The notes under the pieces: model-generated
Databases searched by the model: none
What the model was told of the DNA's origin: nothing
Seen by the model: the letters and a program-made list of their open reading frames with translations, nothing else
In this document: piece after piece, positions 27,054 through 36,215 of the stretch
Position numbering within the stretch: position 1 is the stretch's first letter
Layout: each line of letters opens with the position of its first letter
Program-made: the position numbers and the translations under genes
Assembly (NCBI RefSeq): GCF_038070315.1
Contig: NZ_JBBPCC010000020.1
Coordinates: 92,406 to 156,405 of the forward strand
Length of the DNA stretch: 64,000 nt
Source: Paenibacillus_G filicis
GTDB lineage: Bacteria; Bacillota; Bacilli; Paenibacillales; NBRC-103111
Direction: 5' to 3'

Positions 27054-27365
27054 ATGTTGAAATTGGATCTCCAGTTATTCGCGTCCAAGAAGGGCGTAGG
27101 CTCCACGAAAAACGGACGTGACAGCATCGCGAAGCGCCTTGGCGTGAAGCGTGCTGACGGTCAAACCGTGACTGCCGGCAGCATTCTCGTTCGTCAACGC
27201 GGAACGAAAATTCATCCGGGCAACAACGTAGGCATCGGCTCCGACGATACGCTGTTCGCGAAAGTCGAGGGCGTCGTGAAATTCGAGCGCCTTGGCCGTG
27301 ACCGCAAAAAAGTGAGCGTCTACCCTGTAGTAGCTGCACCCGTAGCTGCTGCGGTAGAGGTGTAA
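27054..27365 (+). CDS. rpmA: 50S ribosomal protein L27 with Prp-cleaved extension
   Basis: 103 residues. The N-terminus MLKLDLQLFA followed by SKKG shows the Firmicute-type extension; Prp is expected to cut after Ala10. ATG at 27054 follows AAGGAGG. The extra Val/Ala-rich C-terminal tail (VVAAPVAAAVEV) is longer than usual. Confidence 0.98.
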   Translation: MLKLDLQLFASKKGVGSTKNGRDSIAKRLGVKRADGQTVTAGSILVRQRGTKIHPGNNVGIGSDDTLFAKVEGVVKFERLGRDRKKVSVYPVVAAPVAAAVEV

Positions 27366-27381
27366 CATCAACGAAACGTCC

Positions 27382-27420
27382 AAACCCTGGCGAACTAAGC
27401 TTCGCCAGGGTTTGTTTTGT
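27382..27420 (+). terminator. Terminator of rplU-prp-rpmA
   Basis: AAACCCTGGCGAA / TTCGCCAGGGTTT, a perfect 13-bp stem, followed by GTTTTGTT. Confidence 0.85.
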
Positions 27421-27470
27421 TGAGCGAAGCTGGGAAAATGTTCTTCAGTCGTGAACTTTGCCAGGCATCA

Positions 27471-27479
27471 TGCTATACT
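27471..27479 (+). promoter_or_regulatory. Extended -10 promoter of spo0B-obg
   Basis: TGCTATACT is an extended -10 element 40 bases before spo0B. Confidence 0.5.
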
Positions 27480-27518
27480 GTTAAGGACATGGAATGATGC
27501 GGAACGGAGAGATCGAGC

Positions 27519-28187
27519 ATGGCATCGAATGCAAAAGCCGAAGGTTACGCACATCTGCCTACGGACGAGCCTGAGCGGGATTCCGCGGCATCGGAGAGTA
27601 CCAGGCTGGCGTCCGAGCAGGACTTGCGTATGCTTCGTCTGTTCAATCACTACAGGCATGATTGGATGAATGACATTCAGGTCTTGATGGGTTACGTCCA
27701 ATTGAAGAAGTATGATAAATTACCGGCTATGATGGAGAAAATAAAAGATAAGGTACAGCAGGAAAGCTTGATCTCCAAGCTCGGCATTCCATCGCTGATT
27801 CTTTTTCTTTTGAACTTTCAGGCGGAAGTAAAGGAGCTTCAGCTCGATGTTCGGATGAATGAAGAGATCCGTCTCCATGAGCTGCCAGGGTGGGAAGACG
27901 TCGAGGAGGGCATTAAGCGGATCTTGGCAGGATTCCGGAAGGAAGCAGCCTCTTCCCCGTACTCTGATGATAACAATCTGGAGCTGGTCTGGACGAAACT
28001 CGAGCATGAGCTCCGCCTGGATATTCGCTATACCGGTGTCTGCCAGGCGGAGAGGGTGCGTCAGCTGGAGCAGGGGCTGATCCGGTTCTGGGAAACCCAG
28101 CAGACGAGGATTCAAAGCAACTATGAGGAGCAAGAGGTGCTATGGAGCGTCCAGTGGACACTAACCGGCACGGAGCTGGAACGATAA
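27519..28187 (+). CDS. spo0B: Spo0B-like sporulation phosphotransferase
   Basis: 222 residues. The conserved His47 in LFNHYRHDWMNDIQVLMGYVQL corresponds to the phosphorylated His of Bacillus subtilis Spo0B (RHDWMN), which relays phosphate from Spo0F to Spo0A. The C-terminal part is a degenerate histidine-kinase-like domain without ATP-binding motifs. Position before obg is conserved. The first 35 residues are an acidic extension not needed for the motif. Confidence 0.9.
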   Translation: MASNAKAEGYAHLPTDEPERDSAASESTRLASEQDLRMLRLFNHYRHDWMNDIQVLMGYVQLKKYDKLPAMMEKIKDKVQQESLISKLGIPSLILFLLNFQAEVKELQLDVRMNEEIRLHELPGWEDVEEGIKRILAGFRKEAASSPYSDDNNLELVWTKLEHELRLDIRYTGVCQAERVRQLEQGLIRFWETQQTRIQSNYEEQEVLWSVQWTLTGTELER

Positions 28188-28201
28188 GAGGGTGAGAGAT
28201 C

Positions 28202-29503
28202 ATGTTTGTAGATAAAGCTAAAATTTATGTCAAAGGCGGCGACGGCGGCGACGGACTCGTGGCGTTTATCCGGGAGAAGTATGTACCCGAAGGCGGTCCG
28301 GGCGGTGGCGATGGCGGCGACGGCGGCGATGTGATTTTCCGTGTAGACGAAGGCTTGCGTACGCTGGTTGACTTCCGCTATCAGAAGCATTTCAAGGCGG
28401 ATCGCGGGGAAAAAGGACGTAATAAAAGCCGTCATGGCGCCAACGCCGACGATATGGTGGTACGTGTGCCTCCTGGCACCGTGGTGCTGGACGACGATTC
28501 GCAGGAAATCATCGCAGATCTGACCCGCCATGGTCAGGAAGTGATTATTGCCAAGGGAGGACGCGGCGGACGCGGCAACACCCGTTTTGCGACGGCCAAT
28601 AATACGGCTCCGGAAATTGCCGAGAATGGCGAGGAAGGACAAGAGCGCTGGGTTGTGCTGGAGCTCAAGGTTATGGCGGATGTAGGGCTTGTCGGATTCC
28701 CGAGTGTGGGCAAATCGACACTGCTTTCCGTCGTTTCGGGGGCCAAGCCCAAGATCGGAGCTTATCACTTTACGACGCTGACGCCCAATCTGGGTGTCGT
28801 CGAGGTTGGCGACGGCCGCAGCTTTGTGATGGCCGATTTGCCTGGCTTGATCGAGGGCGCGCACGAAGGCGTGGGCCTCGGGCATGAATTCCTGCGGCAT
28901 GTGGAACGGACAAGGGTTATTGTCCATGTGGTAGATATGGCCGGTACAGAGGGACGCGATCCGTTCGATGACTGGCTGAAAATCAACGAAGAGCTCAAGC
29001 TGTACAATGCGAAGCTGGAAGATCGTCCGCAGTTGATTGCGGCTAATAAGATGGATATTCCCGATGCAGAAGTGTATCTGGAATCGTTCAAAGAACAGCT
29101 CGCCGCACGCGATCTGGAACATCCCATCTTCCCAATCTCAGCCGTCACCAAGTCGGGAATTCAGGAGCTCCTGTACAAGGCTGCTGACCTGCTGGAGACG
29201 ATACCTGAGCTGCCGATGGTGGAAGATCTGGTCGAATTGTCCGAGCGCAAGGTATACCGTCTGGATGCCGATGAAGACGAAGATTTCGTTATCCACCGCG
29301 ATAATGAAGCCTATGTGGTGGAAAGTCCGAGCATCGAGCGCTTGATCAAGCGTACAAACTTCAGCACGCAGGAGTCGGTGTTGCGGTTTGCCCGTATTCT
29401 GCGTAAGAAGGGCGTCGACAAAGCTCTGCGTCAACGTGGAGCGAAGGACGGCACGACGGTACGGATTGGCGATTTTGAGTTTGAGTTTGTCGAGCAGGAA
29501 TAA
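28202..29503 (+). CDS. obg: Obg/CgtA GTPase
   Basis: 433 residues: glycine-rich Obg fold (KGGDGGDGLVAFIREKYVPEGGPGGGDGG...), GTPase domain with GFPSVGKSTLLSVVSGA (G1), ADLPGLIEGAHEGVGLG (G3) and NKMD (G4), and a C-terminal OCT domain (about 345-433). Ribosome-associated, needed for 50S maturation and stress/sporulation signalling. Fourteen bases after spo0B, same order as Bacillus subtilis. Confidence 0.98.
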   Translation: MFVDKAKIYVKGGDGGDGLVAFIREKYVPEGGPGGGDGGDGGDVIFRVDEGLRTLVDFRYQKHFKADRGEKGRNKSRHGANADDMVVRVPPGTVVLDDDSQEIIADLTRHGQEVIIAKGGRGGRGNTRFATANNTAPEIAENGEEGQERWVVLELKVMADVGLVGFPSVGKSTLLSVVSGAKPKIGAYHFTTLTPNLGVVEVGDGRSFVMADLPGLIEGAHEGVGLGHEFLRHVERTRVIVHVVDMAGTEGRDPFDDWLKINEELKLYNAKLEDRPQLIAANKMDIPDAEVYLESFKEQLAARDLEHPIFPISAVTKSGIQELLYKAADLLETIPELPMVEDLVELSERKVYRLDADEDEDFVIHRDNEAYVVESPSIERLIKRTNFSTQESVLRFARILRKKGVDKALRQRGAKDGTTVRIGDFEFEFVEQE

Positions 29504-29526
29504 CGGGTGTTTTAACGTATATGCCC

Positions 29527-29574
29527 AAAGAGCAGACGAGGAGGTCGGTGACCTTCTGATCTGCTCTTTTTTGT
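29527..29574 (+). terminator. Terminator after obg
   Basis: AAAGAGCAGA pairs with TCTGCTCTTT, followed by further T residues; it lies between convergent obg and the ABC ATPase gene. Confidence 0.85.
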
Positions 29575-29630
29575 GTATGGAAACGGATGACGCGCTCAGC
29601 ATGGGCTGCCTTCAAGCGAACCTGTGTACT

Positions 29631-30470
29631 CTACTCCCGGTTCGAAACAGCGTCCTCTTGAGGGGCCAGCCAGGCCCGGCCCTGGCGCCAGCGAACCTCG
29701 ACCGGCAGCTCGAAGAAGCGGGACAGCAAGTCCTCGGACAGGACGGATGTCGTAGGTCCGGCTTCAAATCGGGTTCCCCGCCGCAGCAGCAGCGTGTGAC
29801 TGAAGATCGGCAATATTTCCTCGGTATGATGGGTGACGTAGATCATCGTCGGTGCATCCGGCAGCTTGGCGAGCTGATCAATGCTGTTCAGCAGCGTCTC
29901 GCGCGAGAACAGATCAAGCCCGTTACAAGGCTCGTCCAGGATGAGCAGCCTTGGAGAGGCCATCAGCGCGCGTGCGATCAGCAGCTTCTGCTTCTCTCCC
30001 TGGGAGCAGGTCTGATAGGCCCGGTCCCATAGATGATAACAGCCGAGCTGGCGCATCAGGCTGGCCGCGCGCTCGTAATCTGCCTCATCGGGCTTGTCAT
30101 ATAACCCGATGGTGGCGTATTTACCGCTAATCACGACTTTCTGCGTCCTATCCGACACATGCAGCTTCTCCTGCAGGGAGGAGCTGACCCAGCCGATCGT
30201 CTTGCGCAGCTCGCGCAGATCGACATCCCCGTACGTCTCGCCGAGTACGCCGACCCGGCCGCTTGTCGGCCAGATGTAGCCTGTGATAATATTCAGCAGG
30301 GTCGTCTTACCCGAGCCGTTCAGCCCGAGCAGCGCCCAATGCTCGCCCTTGTTTACACGCCAGTTAATCTCCGAGAGTAGCGTCTTGTCATCGCGAATAT
30401 AGCTGACACTTCGAACATCGATAACAGACGCACTTCCTTGCGGTTCTTCAACTTGTTCCCCGTTGCTCAT
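29631..30470 (-). CDS. ABC transporter ATP-binding protein
   Basis: 279 residues. Walker A GLNGSGKTTLLNI, signature-like CSQGEKQKLLIARALM (the usual LSGGQ reads CSQGE), Walker B LLILDEPCNGLD and the H-loop YVTHHTEEI. Resembles YlmA-type soluble ABC ATPases. No permease is nearby. ATG at 30470 follows AGAGGAGA; a longer frame to 30551 is less likely. Lies downstream of the NUDIX and thiamine-binding genes, probably one operon. Confidence 0.9.
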   Translation of the reverse strand: MSNGEQVEEPQGSASVIDVRSVSYIRDDKTLLSEINWRVNKGEHWALLGLNGSGKTTLLNIITGYIWPTSGRVGVLGETYGDVDLRELRKTIGWVSSSLQEKLHVSDRTQKVVISGKYATIGLYDKPDEADYERAASLMRQLGCYHLWDRAYQTCSQGEKQKLLIARALMASPRLLILDEPCNGLDLFSRETLLNSIDQLAKLPDAPTMIYVTHHTEEILPIFSHTLLLRRGTRFEAGPTTSVLSEDLLSRFFELPVEVRWRQGRAWLAPQEDAVSNRE

Positions 30471-30525
30471 GTTAGATTCTCCTCTGCTGGGGCCCTTAAG
30501 CAGGCCGTTTCTTTTATCAGCTATT

Positions 30526-30843
30526 TTAACGGCTGTCGAGCCGTTTGGCAACCGATTCCAGCTTCTGACGGATGGAGCCGTGCTTGTCGCGGCGATCGTC
30601 GAATTTGACGGAGGTGCAGACGCGCTGCGCCCCCGCTTGGAACGGCAGCTCGTGCAGGCCGCGGATTACGCGGAACAGCTCATCCAGCTCGCCTTCCAGT
30701 ATCGTGCTCATGGCCGTCATCTCGAATAGGATGCTTCCGGAAGCTTGCTGCTCCGTTAAATAGGTGTGAAGCTCAGCGACATAAGCGCTCAGACTCGTCG
30801 ACTCCGTGCCGACAGGAATGATTGTGATTTCGGCTATGGCCAT
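30526..30843 (-). CDS. MTH1187/YkoF-type thiamine-binding domain protein
   Basis: 105 residues: AIAEITIIPVGTESTSLSAYVAEL ... MTAMSTILEGELDELFRVIRGLHELPFQAGAQRVCTSVKFDDR, the ferredoxin-like fold signature of the MTH1187 family, which binds thiamine-like ligands. ATG at 30843 follows AAAGGAG. Confidence 0.85.
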   Translation of the reverse strand: MAIAEITIIPVGTESTSLSAYVAELHTYLTEQQASGSILFEMTAMSTILEGELDELFRVIRGLHELPFQAGAQRVCTSVKFDDRRDKHGSIRQKLESVAKRLDSR

Positions 30844-30891
30844 GTTCAAGGGCTCCTTTTCTCGTGATATCCGTTGGATGGGCAATAAGGC

Positions 30892-31395
30892 TTACATTTG
30901 CTCAGGATCGATCAGTTCTGTCCAGTGTACGGCAGGCTCACCGGAAGCTTCATATCCGGCTGTACCCACCCATACATGAGGACTTGCAGGCTGCTGGAAA
31001 TAATGCTCAAGCAACTTACGGTAGATAAAAGGGATCTCCCGGTCCAGCACTTCGTCTCGCGGAATCCAGTGGAGGACGCCTTCGTCGGACTGGATGATGT
31101 CCCGCTTCCTGGTGACAGCCGTATAAATAAACTGCTGGCGAACCTCTTGCTGGTTCAGTCGGATCAGGATATACCTCAGCCGCAGCTCGCCCAGCTCCTC
31201 AGGCAGCAAGCCGGTTTCCTCCTGAATCTCGCGCAGCACCGCGGCTTCGGGATCATTAATTTCGTGGGTCTCCAGATGTCCTCCTACAGCCGCCCACAAG
31301 CCGGGCGATAAGGTGCGGGTCATGGACCGCTTCATCATCAGCAGATCACCCTGATTAAATAACATGGCGGTGGCCATCATGCGGGCTCGAATCAC
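30892..31395 (-). CDS. NUDIX hydrolase
   Basis: 167 residues with the complete Nudix box GGHLETHEINDPEAAVLREI followed by QEETGLLPEELG. Hydrolyses a nucleoside-diphosphate-linked compound, substrate unknown. GTG at 31395 is 7 bases after GAGGAG. First gene of the minus-strand cluster 31395-29631, divergent from pheB. Confidence 0.92.
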   Translation of the reverse strand: MIRARMMATAMLFNQGDLLMMKRSMTRTLSPGLWAAVGGHLETHEINDPEAAVLREIQEETGLLPEELGELRLRYILIRLNQQEVRQQFIYTAVTRKRDIIQSDEGVLHWIPRDEVLDREIPFIYRKLLEHYFQQPASPHVWVGTAGYEASGEPAVHWTELIDPEQM

Positions 31396-31457
31396 TTGGC
31401 TTCTCCTCTTTCCTCATACTGGATATTACTTTATCATATTTTTATGTACAAAGCCTA

Positions 31458-31487
31458 TTGCCCGAAGCGGTGGGCATGCGATATAAT
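31458..31487 (+). promoter_or_regulatory. Sigma-A promoter of pheB-hom
   Basis: TTGCCC (31458-31463), 18-base spacer, TATAAT (31482-31487). Confidence 0.6.
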
Positions 31488-31532
31488 GTCCTCTAGGTGA
31501 GAACAATAGTCTGTGTAGAGAGGACTGTTACA

Positions 31533-32003
31533 GTGCCTGATAAACCTATCGGGGGAAGACCCCCGCAAGGCGAGCGATTTTTCCTCGTTCGAGAGGATAT
31601 GCTACCCGAGGCGCTCGTCAAGACGGTTCAAGCCAAAAGCTTGCTCGCTCGGGGCGAAGTGAAAACCGTTCACGAAGCGGTCGAGCAGGTAGAGCTGAGC
31701 CGAAGCGCCTTTTACAAATACAAGGACGGGATCTTCCCGTTAAGCAAGCTGGATCGTGACCGGATCGTGACGATCTCGATGGATCTGGAGCACCGCTCGG
31801 GCATCTTGTCCCGGGTACTGGCGCTCATCGCCGGTCTGGAAGGCAATGTGCTGACCATCCATCAAACTATCCCGCTGCAGGGTGTCGCGAATGTCGTCAT
31901 CTCCGTCGAAACGTCGCTGATGGGCGACAGCGTAGCCGTGCTGCTTGATAAGCTGCGTGAGCAGGATGGCGTGACCCGCGCAACCCTTGCCGGGCAAGGC
32001 TGA
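31533..32003 (+). CDS. pheB: PheB-like ACT-domain protein
   Basis: 156 residues: an N-terminal segment with a helix-turn-helix-like stretch (TVHEAVEQVELSRSAFYKYKDGIFP) and a C-terminal ACT domain (TISMDLEHRSGILSRVLALIAGLEGNVLTIHQ). Such proteins precede pheA in Bacillus and are thought to be amino-acid-responsive regulators. GTG at 31533 follows AGAGGA; an upstream ATG at 31497 overlaps the probable transcription start region. Confidence 0.85.
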   Translation: MPDKPIGGRPPQGERFFLVREDMLPEALVKTVQAKSLLARGEVKTVHEAVEQVELSRSAFYKYKDGIFPLSKLDRDRIVTISMDLEHRSGILSRVLALIAGLEGNVLTIHQTIPLQGVANVVISVETSLMGDSVAVLLDKLREQDGVTRATLAGQG

Positions 32004-32030
32004 GAAAAGAATACAAATAAATAAATGTTA

Positions 32031-32087
32031 GCTGCCGGTATATGGGGATTGCTGTGCTATAGGCACAGTCGCTACGGCAGTAACCCC
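32031..32087 (+). promoter_or_regulatory. Structured leader upstream of hom
   Basis: Nested inverted repeats CTGCCG / CGGCAG and CTGTGC / GCACAG, plus GGGG / CCCC as an alternative pairing, occupy the gap just before the hom ribosome binding site. No T run, so not a terminator. Could be an attenuator or RNA-level control element; not matched to a known family. Confidence 0.35.
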
Positions 32088-32103
32088 TTGAGGAGGAACA
32101 TCT

Positions 32104-33390
32104 ATGAAACCCGTCAAAGTCGGATTACTTGGGCTGGGTACCGTCGGAACCGGTGTCGTGCGTATTGTGGAAGGACATCAGCATGATCTCATGAGCCAGT
32201 CCGGCTCGCCGATCGAGATCTCCAAGATTCTCGTGAAGGATAAAAGCAAGGCCCGCTCGATCCATGTGTCGGAAGATAAGCTGACAGAGAGTGCCTGGGA
32301 TATTATCGAGAGCCCGGATGTGGATGTGATCGTGGAGGTTATGGGCGGCATCGAGCAGACCAAGGAGCTGATGCTGGCCGCGCTGGACAGGGGCAAGCAT
32401 ATCGTGACGGCCAACAAGGATCTGATGGCGCTGCACGGTCCTGAGATTTTGCAGAAGGCGGCTGAGAAGGGCTGCGACGTGATGTATGAAGCGAGTGTGG
32501 CGGGGGGCATCCCGATCATCCGCACGCTGATCGAGGGCTTCTCCTCCGATCGGATCACCAAGATTATGGGGATTGTCAACGGCACGACCAACTATATTCT
32601 GACGAAGATGAGTCAGGAAGGCGCGGCATATGACGATGTGTTGAAGGAAGCGCAGCAGCTTGGTTATGCGGAATCCGATCCGACCTCTGACGTGGAAGGG
32701 TTTGATGCGGCGCGCAAGATGACGATTCTCGCAACGCTTGGCTTCCATGCGAACATTGCGCTGTCCGACGTGACGGCCAAGGGCATCTCCAAGGTGAGCA
32801 AGGAGGATATCGCCTACGGCAAAAAGCTGGGCTATGAGGTGAAGCTCCTCGGAATCGCGGAGCGTCAGGACGAGCATATTAGCATCAGCGTACAGCCGAC
32901 GATGGTGAAGCATTCGCATCCGCTGGCCGCGGTCAACGGGGTATTCAACGCTGTGTATGTGTACGGGGAAGCCGTCGGGGAAACGATGTTCTATGGACCT
33001 GGCGCAGGCGAGATGCCGACGGCAACCTCGGTCGTCGCGGATCTGGTCGCTGTTGTCCGCAACTCGAATCTCGGCGTCAACGGACGTCGCGGGTTCGTCC
33101 CTTATAAGGAGAAGAAGCTCAAGACCGACGAGCAGATCTCTTCGAAAAACTTTATCCTGCTGCATGTCGAGGACAAGGCGGGCGTGCTGGCACAGATTAC
33201 CCAGGTATTTGCTCAGCATGAGGTAAGCCTGGAGTCGGTGCTCCAGCACCCGAATCAATCCAATCCGCTGGCTGAGATCATCATCATCACGCATGATGCG
33301 AACAAGGCGTCTATGAACAACGTATTGAAGCAGTTCGAAAGCATGAGCGCCGTTCACGCGATTAAGAGTGTGTACCGCGTCGAAGGGTAG
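32104..33390 (+). CDS. hom: Homoserine dehydrogenase
   Basis: NAD(P)-dependent reduction of aspartate semialdehyde to homoserine, the branch to threonine and methionine. 428 residues: Rossmann LLGLGTVGTGVVRIV, GMYEA-type core with VMGGIEQTKELMLAAL and GIVNGTTNYILTKM, and a C-terminal ACT domain (about 348-428) for threonine feedback. RBS GAGGAGG. Followed by thrB after 10 bases. Confidence 0.97.
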   Translation: MKPVKVGLLGLGTVGTGVVRIVEGHQHDLMSQSGSPIEISKILVKDKSKARSIHVSEDKLTESAWDIIESPDVDVIVEVMGGIEQTKELMLAALDRGKHIVTANKDLMALHGPEILQKAAEKGCDVMYEASVAGGIPIIRTLIEGFSSDRITKIMGIVNGTTNYILTKMSQEGAAYDDVLKEAQQLGYAESDPTSDVEGFDAARKMTILATLGFHANIALSDVTAKGISKVSKEDIAYGKKLGYEVKLLGIAERQDEHISISVQPTMVKHSHPLAAVNGVFNAVYVYGEAVGETMFYGPGAGEMPTATSVVADLVAVVRNSNLGVNGRRGFVPYKEKKLKTDEQISSKNFILLHVEDKAGVLAQITQVFAQHEVSLESVLQHPNQSNPLAEIIIITHDANKASMNNVLKQFESMSAVHAIKSVYRVEG

Positions 33391-33400
33391 GAATCAAGGG

Positions 33401-34384
33401 ATGACAGACCATAACAAGCGCAGAGTACGCGTACAGGTGCCGGCCAGCACGGCCAATCTTGGGCCAGGCTTCGATACACTGGGCATGGCGCTGAATCTAT
33501 ATGCATGGATTGAAATGAGTATCGCCGAGGAAACTCGATTCACGCTGTACGGGGACCAGATGAAGGGTGTCCCTACAGATAAGAGCAACCTGCTCTACGA
33601 GGTTGCAAGTCTGGTCTTCGAGCGGGCAGGACTCCCGGCTCCTGAGCTGGATATCGCGATCTATAGCGAGATTCCGCTGACCCGAGGACTGGGCAGCAGC
33701 GCGTCGGCCATCGTAGGCGCGCTGGCCGCGGCCAATGCCTTGATCGGCGGCAGATTTACGAACGACGAGCTGTTTCAGTTCGCGACGGAGCTGGAGAAGC
33801 ACCCGGACAATGTCGGCGCCTCCCTCTTCGGCGGCATCGTCGTCGCGTTCTGGGACGGGGAACGCGCGGAGCATATCCGTGTGGAGCCTCATGAGAATCT
33901 GGAGGTGCTGGTAGCGATCCCGCATTTCCAGCTCTCGACGGAGAAGGCACGCGGCGTGCTGCCGCGTCATCAGTCTCTGGAGAATGCCGTGTTCAACGTC
34001 GGTCATTCTTCCGTGCTGGTCGCCGCCTTCTGTACAGGACAGCTGGATATGATCAGCCGGGCGATGAAGGATGCGCTGCATCAGCCTTACCGGGCGCCGC
34101 TCGTGCCGGGACTCGCCGAGATTCTCGAGGGCGCGACGGAGCATGGCGCGCTGGGCGTGGCGCTTAGTGGAGCGGGACCAACGATCCTCGCGCTTGTGGA
34201 CCGCAGCTCCGACCGCAAGGCCGAACTGGAAGCCTATATGCAAGGCAGGCTGCGGAGCGAAGGCATCGAGTCAACGATGCTTTGGCTGAATCCCGACCAG
34301 GCGGGTGTTGTCGTGCACGAGCTGCATGCGGATGAGCCGGAGGGCGGTCTGATGCTTGCGGTGAAAGGAGCTGGCCGATCATGA
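33401..34384 (+). CDS. thrB: Homoserine kinase
   Basis: GHMP-kinase phosphorylating homoserine. 327 residues with VRVQVPASTANLGPGFDTLGMAL at the N-terminus, ATP-binding PLTRGLGSSASAIVGALAAAN and C-terminal GVALSGAGPTILALV. ATG at 33401 is chosen over 33368, which lies inside hom. Its TGA overlaps the ATG of pheA. Confidence 0.96.
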   Translation: MTDHNKRRVRVQVPASTANLGPGFDTLGMALNLYAWIEMSIAEETRFTLYGDQMKGVPTDKSNLLYEVASLVFERAGLPAPELDIAIYSEIPLTRGLGSSASAIVGALAAANALIGGRFTNDELFQFATELEKHPDNVGASLFGGIVVAFWDGERAEHIRVEPHENLEVLVAIPHFQLSTEKARGVLPRHQSLENAVFNVGHSSVLVAAFCTGQLDMISRAMKDALHQPYRAPLVPGLAEILEGATEHGALGVALSGAGPTILALVDRSSDRKAELEAYMQGRLRSEGIESTMLWLNPDQAGVVVHELHADEPEGGLMLAVKGAGRS

Positions 34385-35268
34385 AGAAGATCTCGCTGCT
34401 AGGCCCGGGCACGTACACGGAAGAATCCGCTCATCATTTTCTGGGCAAAGAGGCCTTCGAATATGTCGGCCGCAGCCTGATCGCCGATGTGTTCCGATCG
34501 ACGGTCACCGGAGCGACGGATTATAGTGTGATCCCGATCGAGAATACGTTCGAGGGATCCGTCACCCTGCATGTGGACTGGCTGGTGCATGAGGTGGACC
34601 TGCCGATTCAGGCGGAGTGGGTGTACCCGATCTCGATCAATCTGCTTCGGTTGCCGGAGGGCGAGGGCAGCCTTGTCGCGGACACGGGAGCGGCTTGCTC
34701 CCAGCTTCGCAAGGTGTATTCGCATAGCGTGACGATGGCGCAATGCCAGCGGTTTCTGCGCGAGCTGCTGCCGCATGTTGAGCTGGAGCAGGTCGGCAGC
34801 AACGGTGAGGCGGCGCGCCTCGTACGCGAGCTGAATGATCCGACGGTCGCAGCCCTTGCTCCGCAGGGTGCTGGCATTTTGTACAAGCTCCAGACGGTCG
34901 CGGCAGGTGTGCAGGATCACCAGCACAACTTTACCCGGTTCGTGCTGATCGGCCCCGAGAAGCCGGAGCTCAAGCCGTCGCCGGATATCAAGACGACGAT
35001 TCTGGTGACGCTGCCGGAGGATTATCCAGGAGCGCTGCATCAGGTGCTGTCGGCCTTCGCCTGGCGCCGGATCAACTTGTCCAAGATCGAATCCTGGCCG
35101 ACCAAGAAGCGGCTGGGCAACTATTTCTTCTATATCGATATTCAGGCTTCCATGGAATCTGTCCTGCTGCCTGCCGCGCTGCAAGAAATTGAGGCGATAG
35201 GCTGTCAGGTGCGTATTCTCGGTTGTTATCCGACGTATTCCTATCATCCAAATCCATCGGGGGTGTAG
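34381..35268 (+). CDS. pheA: Prephenate dehydratase
   Basis: Converts prephenate to phenylpyruvate for phenylalanine synthesis. 295 residues: periplasmic-binding-like catalytic domain starting ISLLGPGTYTEESAHHFLG, with the active-site Thr-Arg-Phe in NFTRFVLIG, and a C-terminal ACT domain with NLSKIESWPTKKRLGNYFFYID (ESRP motif, here ESWP) for phenylalanine feedback. Overlaps thrB by 4 bases (ATGA). Confidence 0.96.
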   Translation: MKKISLLGPGTYTEESAHHFLGKEAFEYVGRSLIADVFRSTVTGATDYSVIPIENTFEGSVTLHVDWLVHEVDLPIQAEWVYPISINLLRLPEGEGSLVADTGAACSQLRKVYSHSVTMAQCQRFLRELLPHVELEQVGSNGEAARLVRELNDPTVAALAPQGAGILYKLQTVAAGVQDHQHNFTRFVLIGPEKPELKPSPDIKTTILVTLPEDYPGALHQVLSAFAWRRINLSKIESWPTKKRLGNYFFYIDIQASMESVLLPAALQEIEAIGCQVRILGCYPTYSYHPNPSGV

Positions 35269-35273
35269 TTAAC

Positions 35274-36152
35274 GTGGCACAGGTTATTTACTTGAATGGC
35301 GAGTATGTGAGCAAAGAAGACGCGAAGATTTCCGTATATGACCACGGTTTTTTGTATGGAGACGGGATTTTTGAAGGCATCCGCATCTATGGAGGCAATA
35401 TCTTCAAGTGCCGGGAGCATCTCGAGCGGCTGTATGATTCAGCCAAGTCGATCATGCTGAATATCCCGCTGACGCAGCCGGAGATGCAGGACGTGCTGGT
35501 CGAGACGATCCGCCGCAACGGCTTGCGCGATGGCTACATACGGCTGGTCGTATCCCGCGGCCCCGGCGATCTGGGACTGGACCCTCGCCGCTCGCCCAAG
35601 GCGAACGTCATTATCATCGTGGAACAGCTATCCATCTATCCGGAGGAGGCGTATGTGAACGGACTAAAGACCGTCTCCGTCTCGACGCGCCGCAACGTGC
35701 CGGATGCGCTGAATCCGAAGATCAAGTCGCTCAACTATCTGAACAACATTCTCGTCAAAATTCAAGCTAACCTGGCCGGCGTTGGCGAAGCCATCATGCT
35801 GAACTCCCAAGGCTATGTCGCCGAAGGCTCGAGCGACAATATCTTCATCGTGAAGCGCGGCGTCGTGTACACGCCACCGTGCTACTGCGGGGCGCTCGAG
35901 GGCATCACCCGGGCGGCGATCATCGAGCTGAGTGCCAAGCTGGGCTACACGCTTAAGGAAGAGCCGTTCACGCTGCACGACGTCTACGTCGCCGACGAGG
36001 TATTTTTCACCGGCACAGCGGCGGAAGTCATCGCCGTCCGTGAGGTCGACGCCCGCATCATCGGCGAAGGCAAGGCCGGCCCGATCACCACGAACCTGCT
36101 GCAGGAATTCCGCAAGCTGGTTCAGGTGGACGGTGTGAAGGTGTACGAGTAG
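35274..36152 (+). CDS. ilvE: Branched-chain amino acid aminotransferase
   Basis: Fold-type IV PLP aminotransferase, 292 residues. YDHGFLYGDGIFEGIRIYGGN, the PLP lysine in LNPKIKSLNYLNNILVKI and EGSSDNIFIVKRG are typical IlvE motifs; a D-amino-acid aminotransferase is the main alternative. GTG at 35274 follows GGGGGTG, 5 bases after pheA. Confidence 0.92.
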   Translation: MAQVIYLNGEYVSKEDAKISVYDHGFLYGDGIFEGIRIYGGNIFKCREHLERLYDSAKSIMLNIPLTQPEMQDVLVETIRRNGLRDGYIRLVVSRGPGDLGLDPRRSPKANVIIIVEQLSIYPEEAYVNGLKTVSVSTRRNVPDALNPKIKSLNYLNNILVKIQANLAGVGEAIMLNSQGYVAEGSSDNIFIVKRGVVYTPPCYCGALEGITRAAIIELSAKLGYTLKEEPFTLHDVYVADEVFFTGTAAEVIAVREVDARIIGEGKAGPITTNLLQEFRKLVQVDGVKVYE

Positions 36153-36190
36153 CTGCCGGGGTTCAACACAGGCAGCCCTGTGCGGTGTAT

Positions 36191-36215
36191 GGCCGCCGGA
36201 TATTGGGTCCGGCGG
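36191..36215 (+). terminator. Hairpin terminator after ilvE
   Basis: CCGCCGGA / TCCGGCGG, perfect 8-bp stem with loop TATTGGG, followed by the weakly T-rich CTGTTGTTG. Confidence 0.6.
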
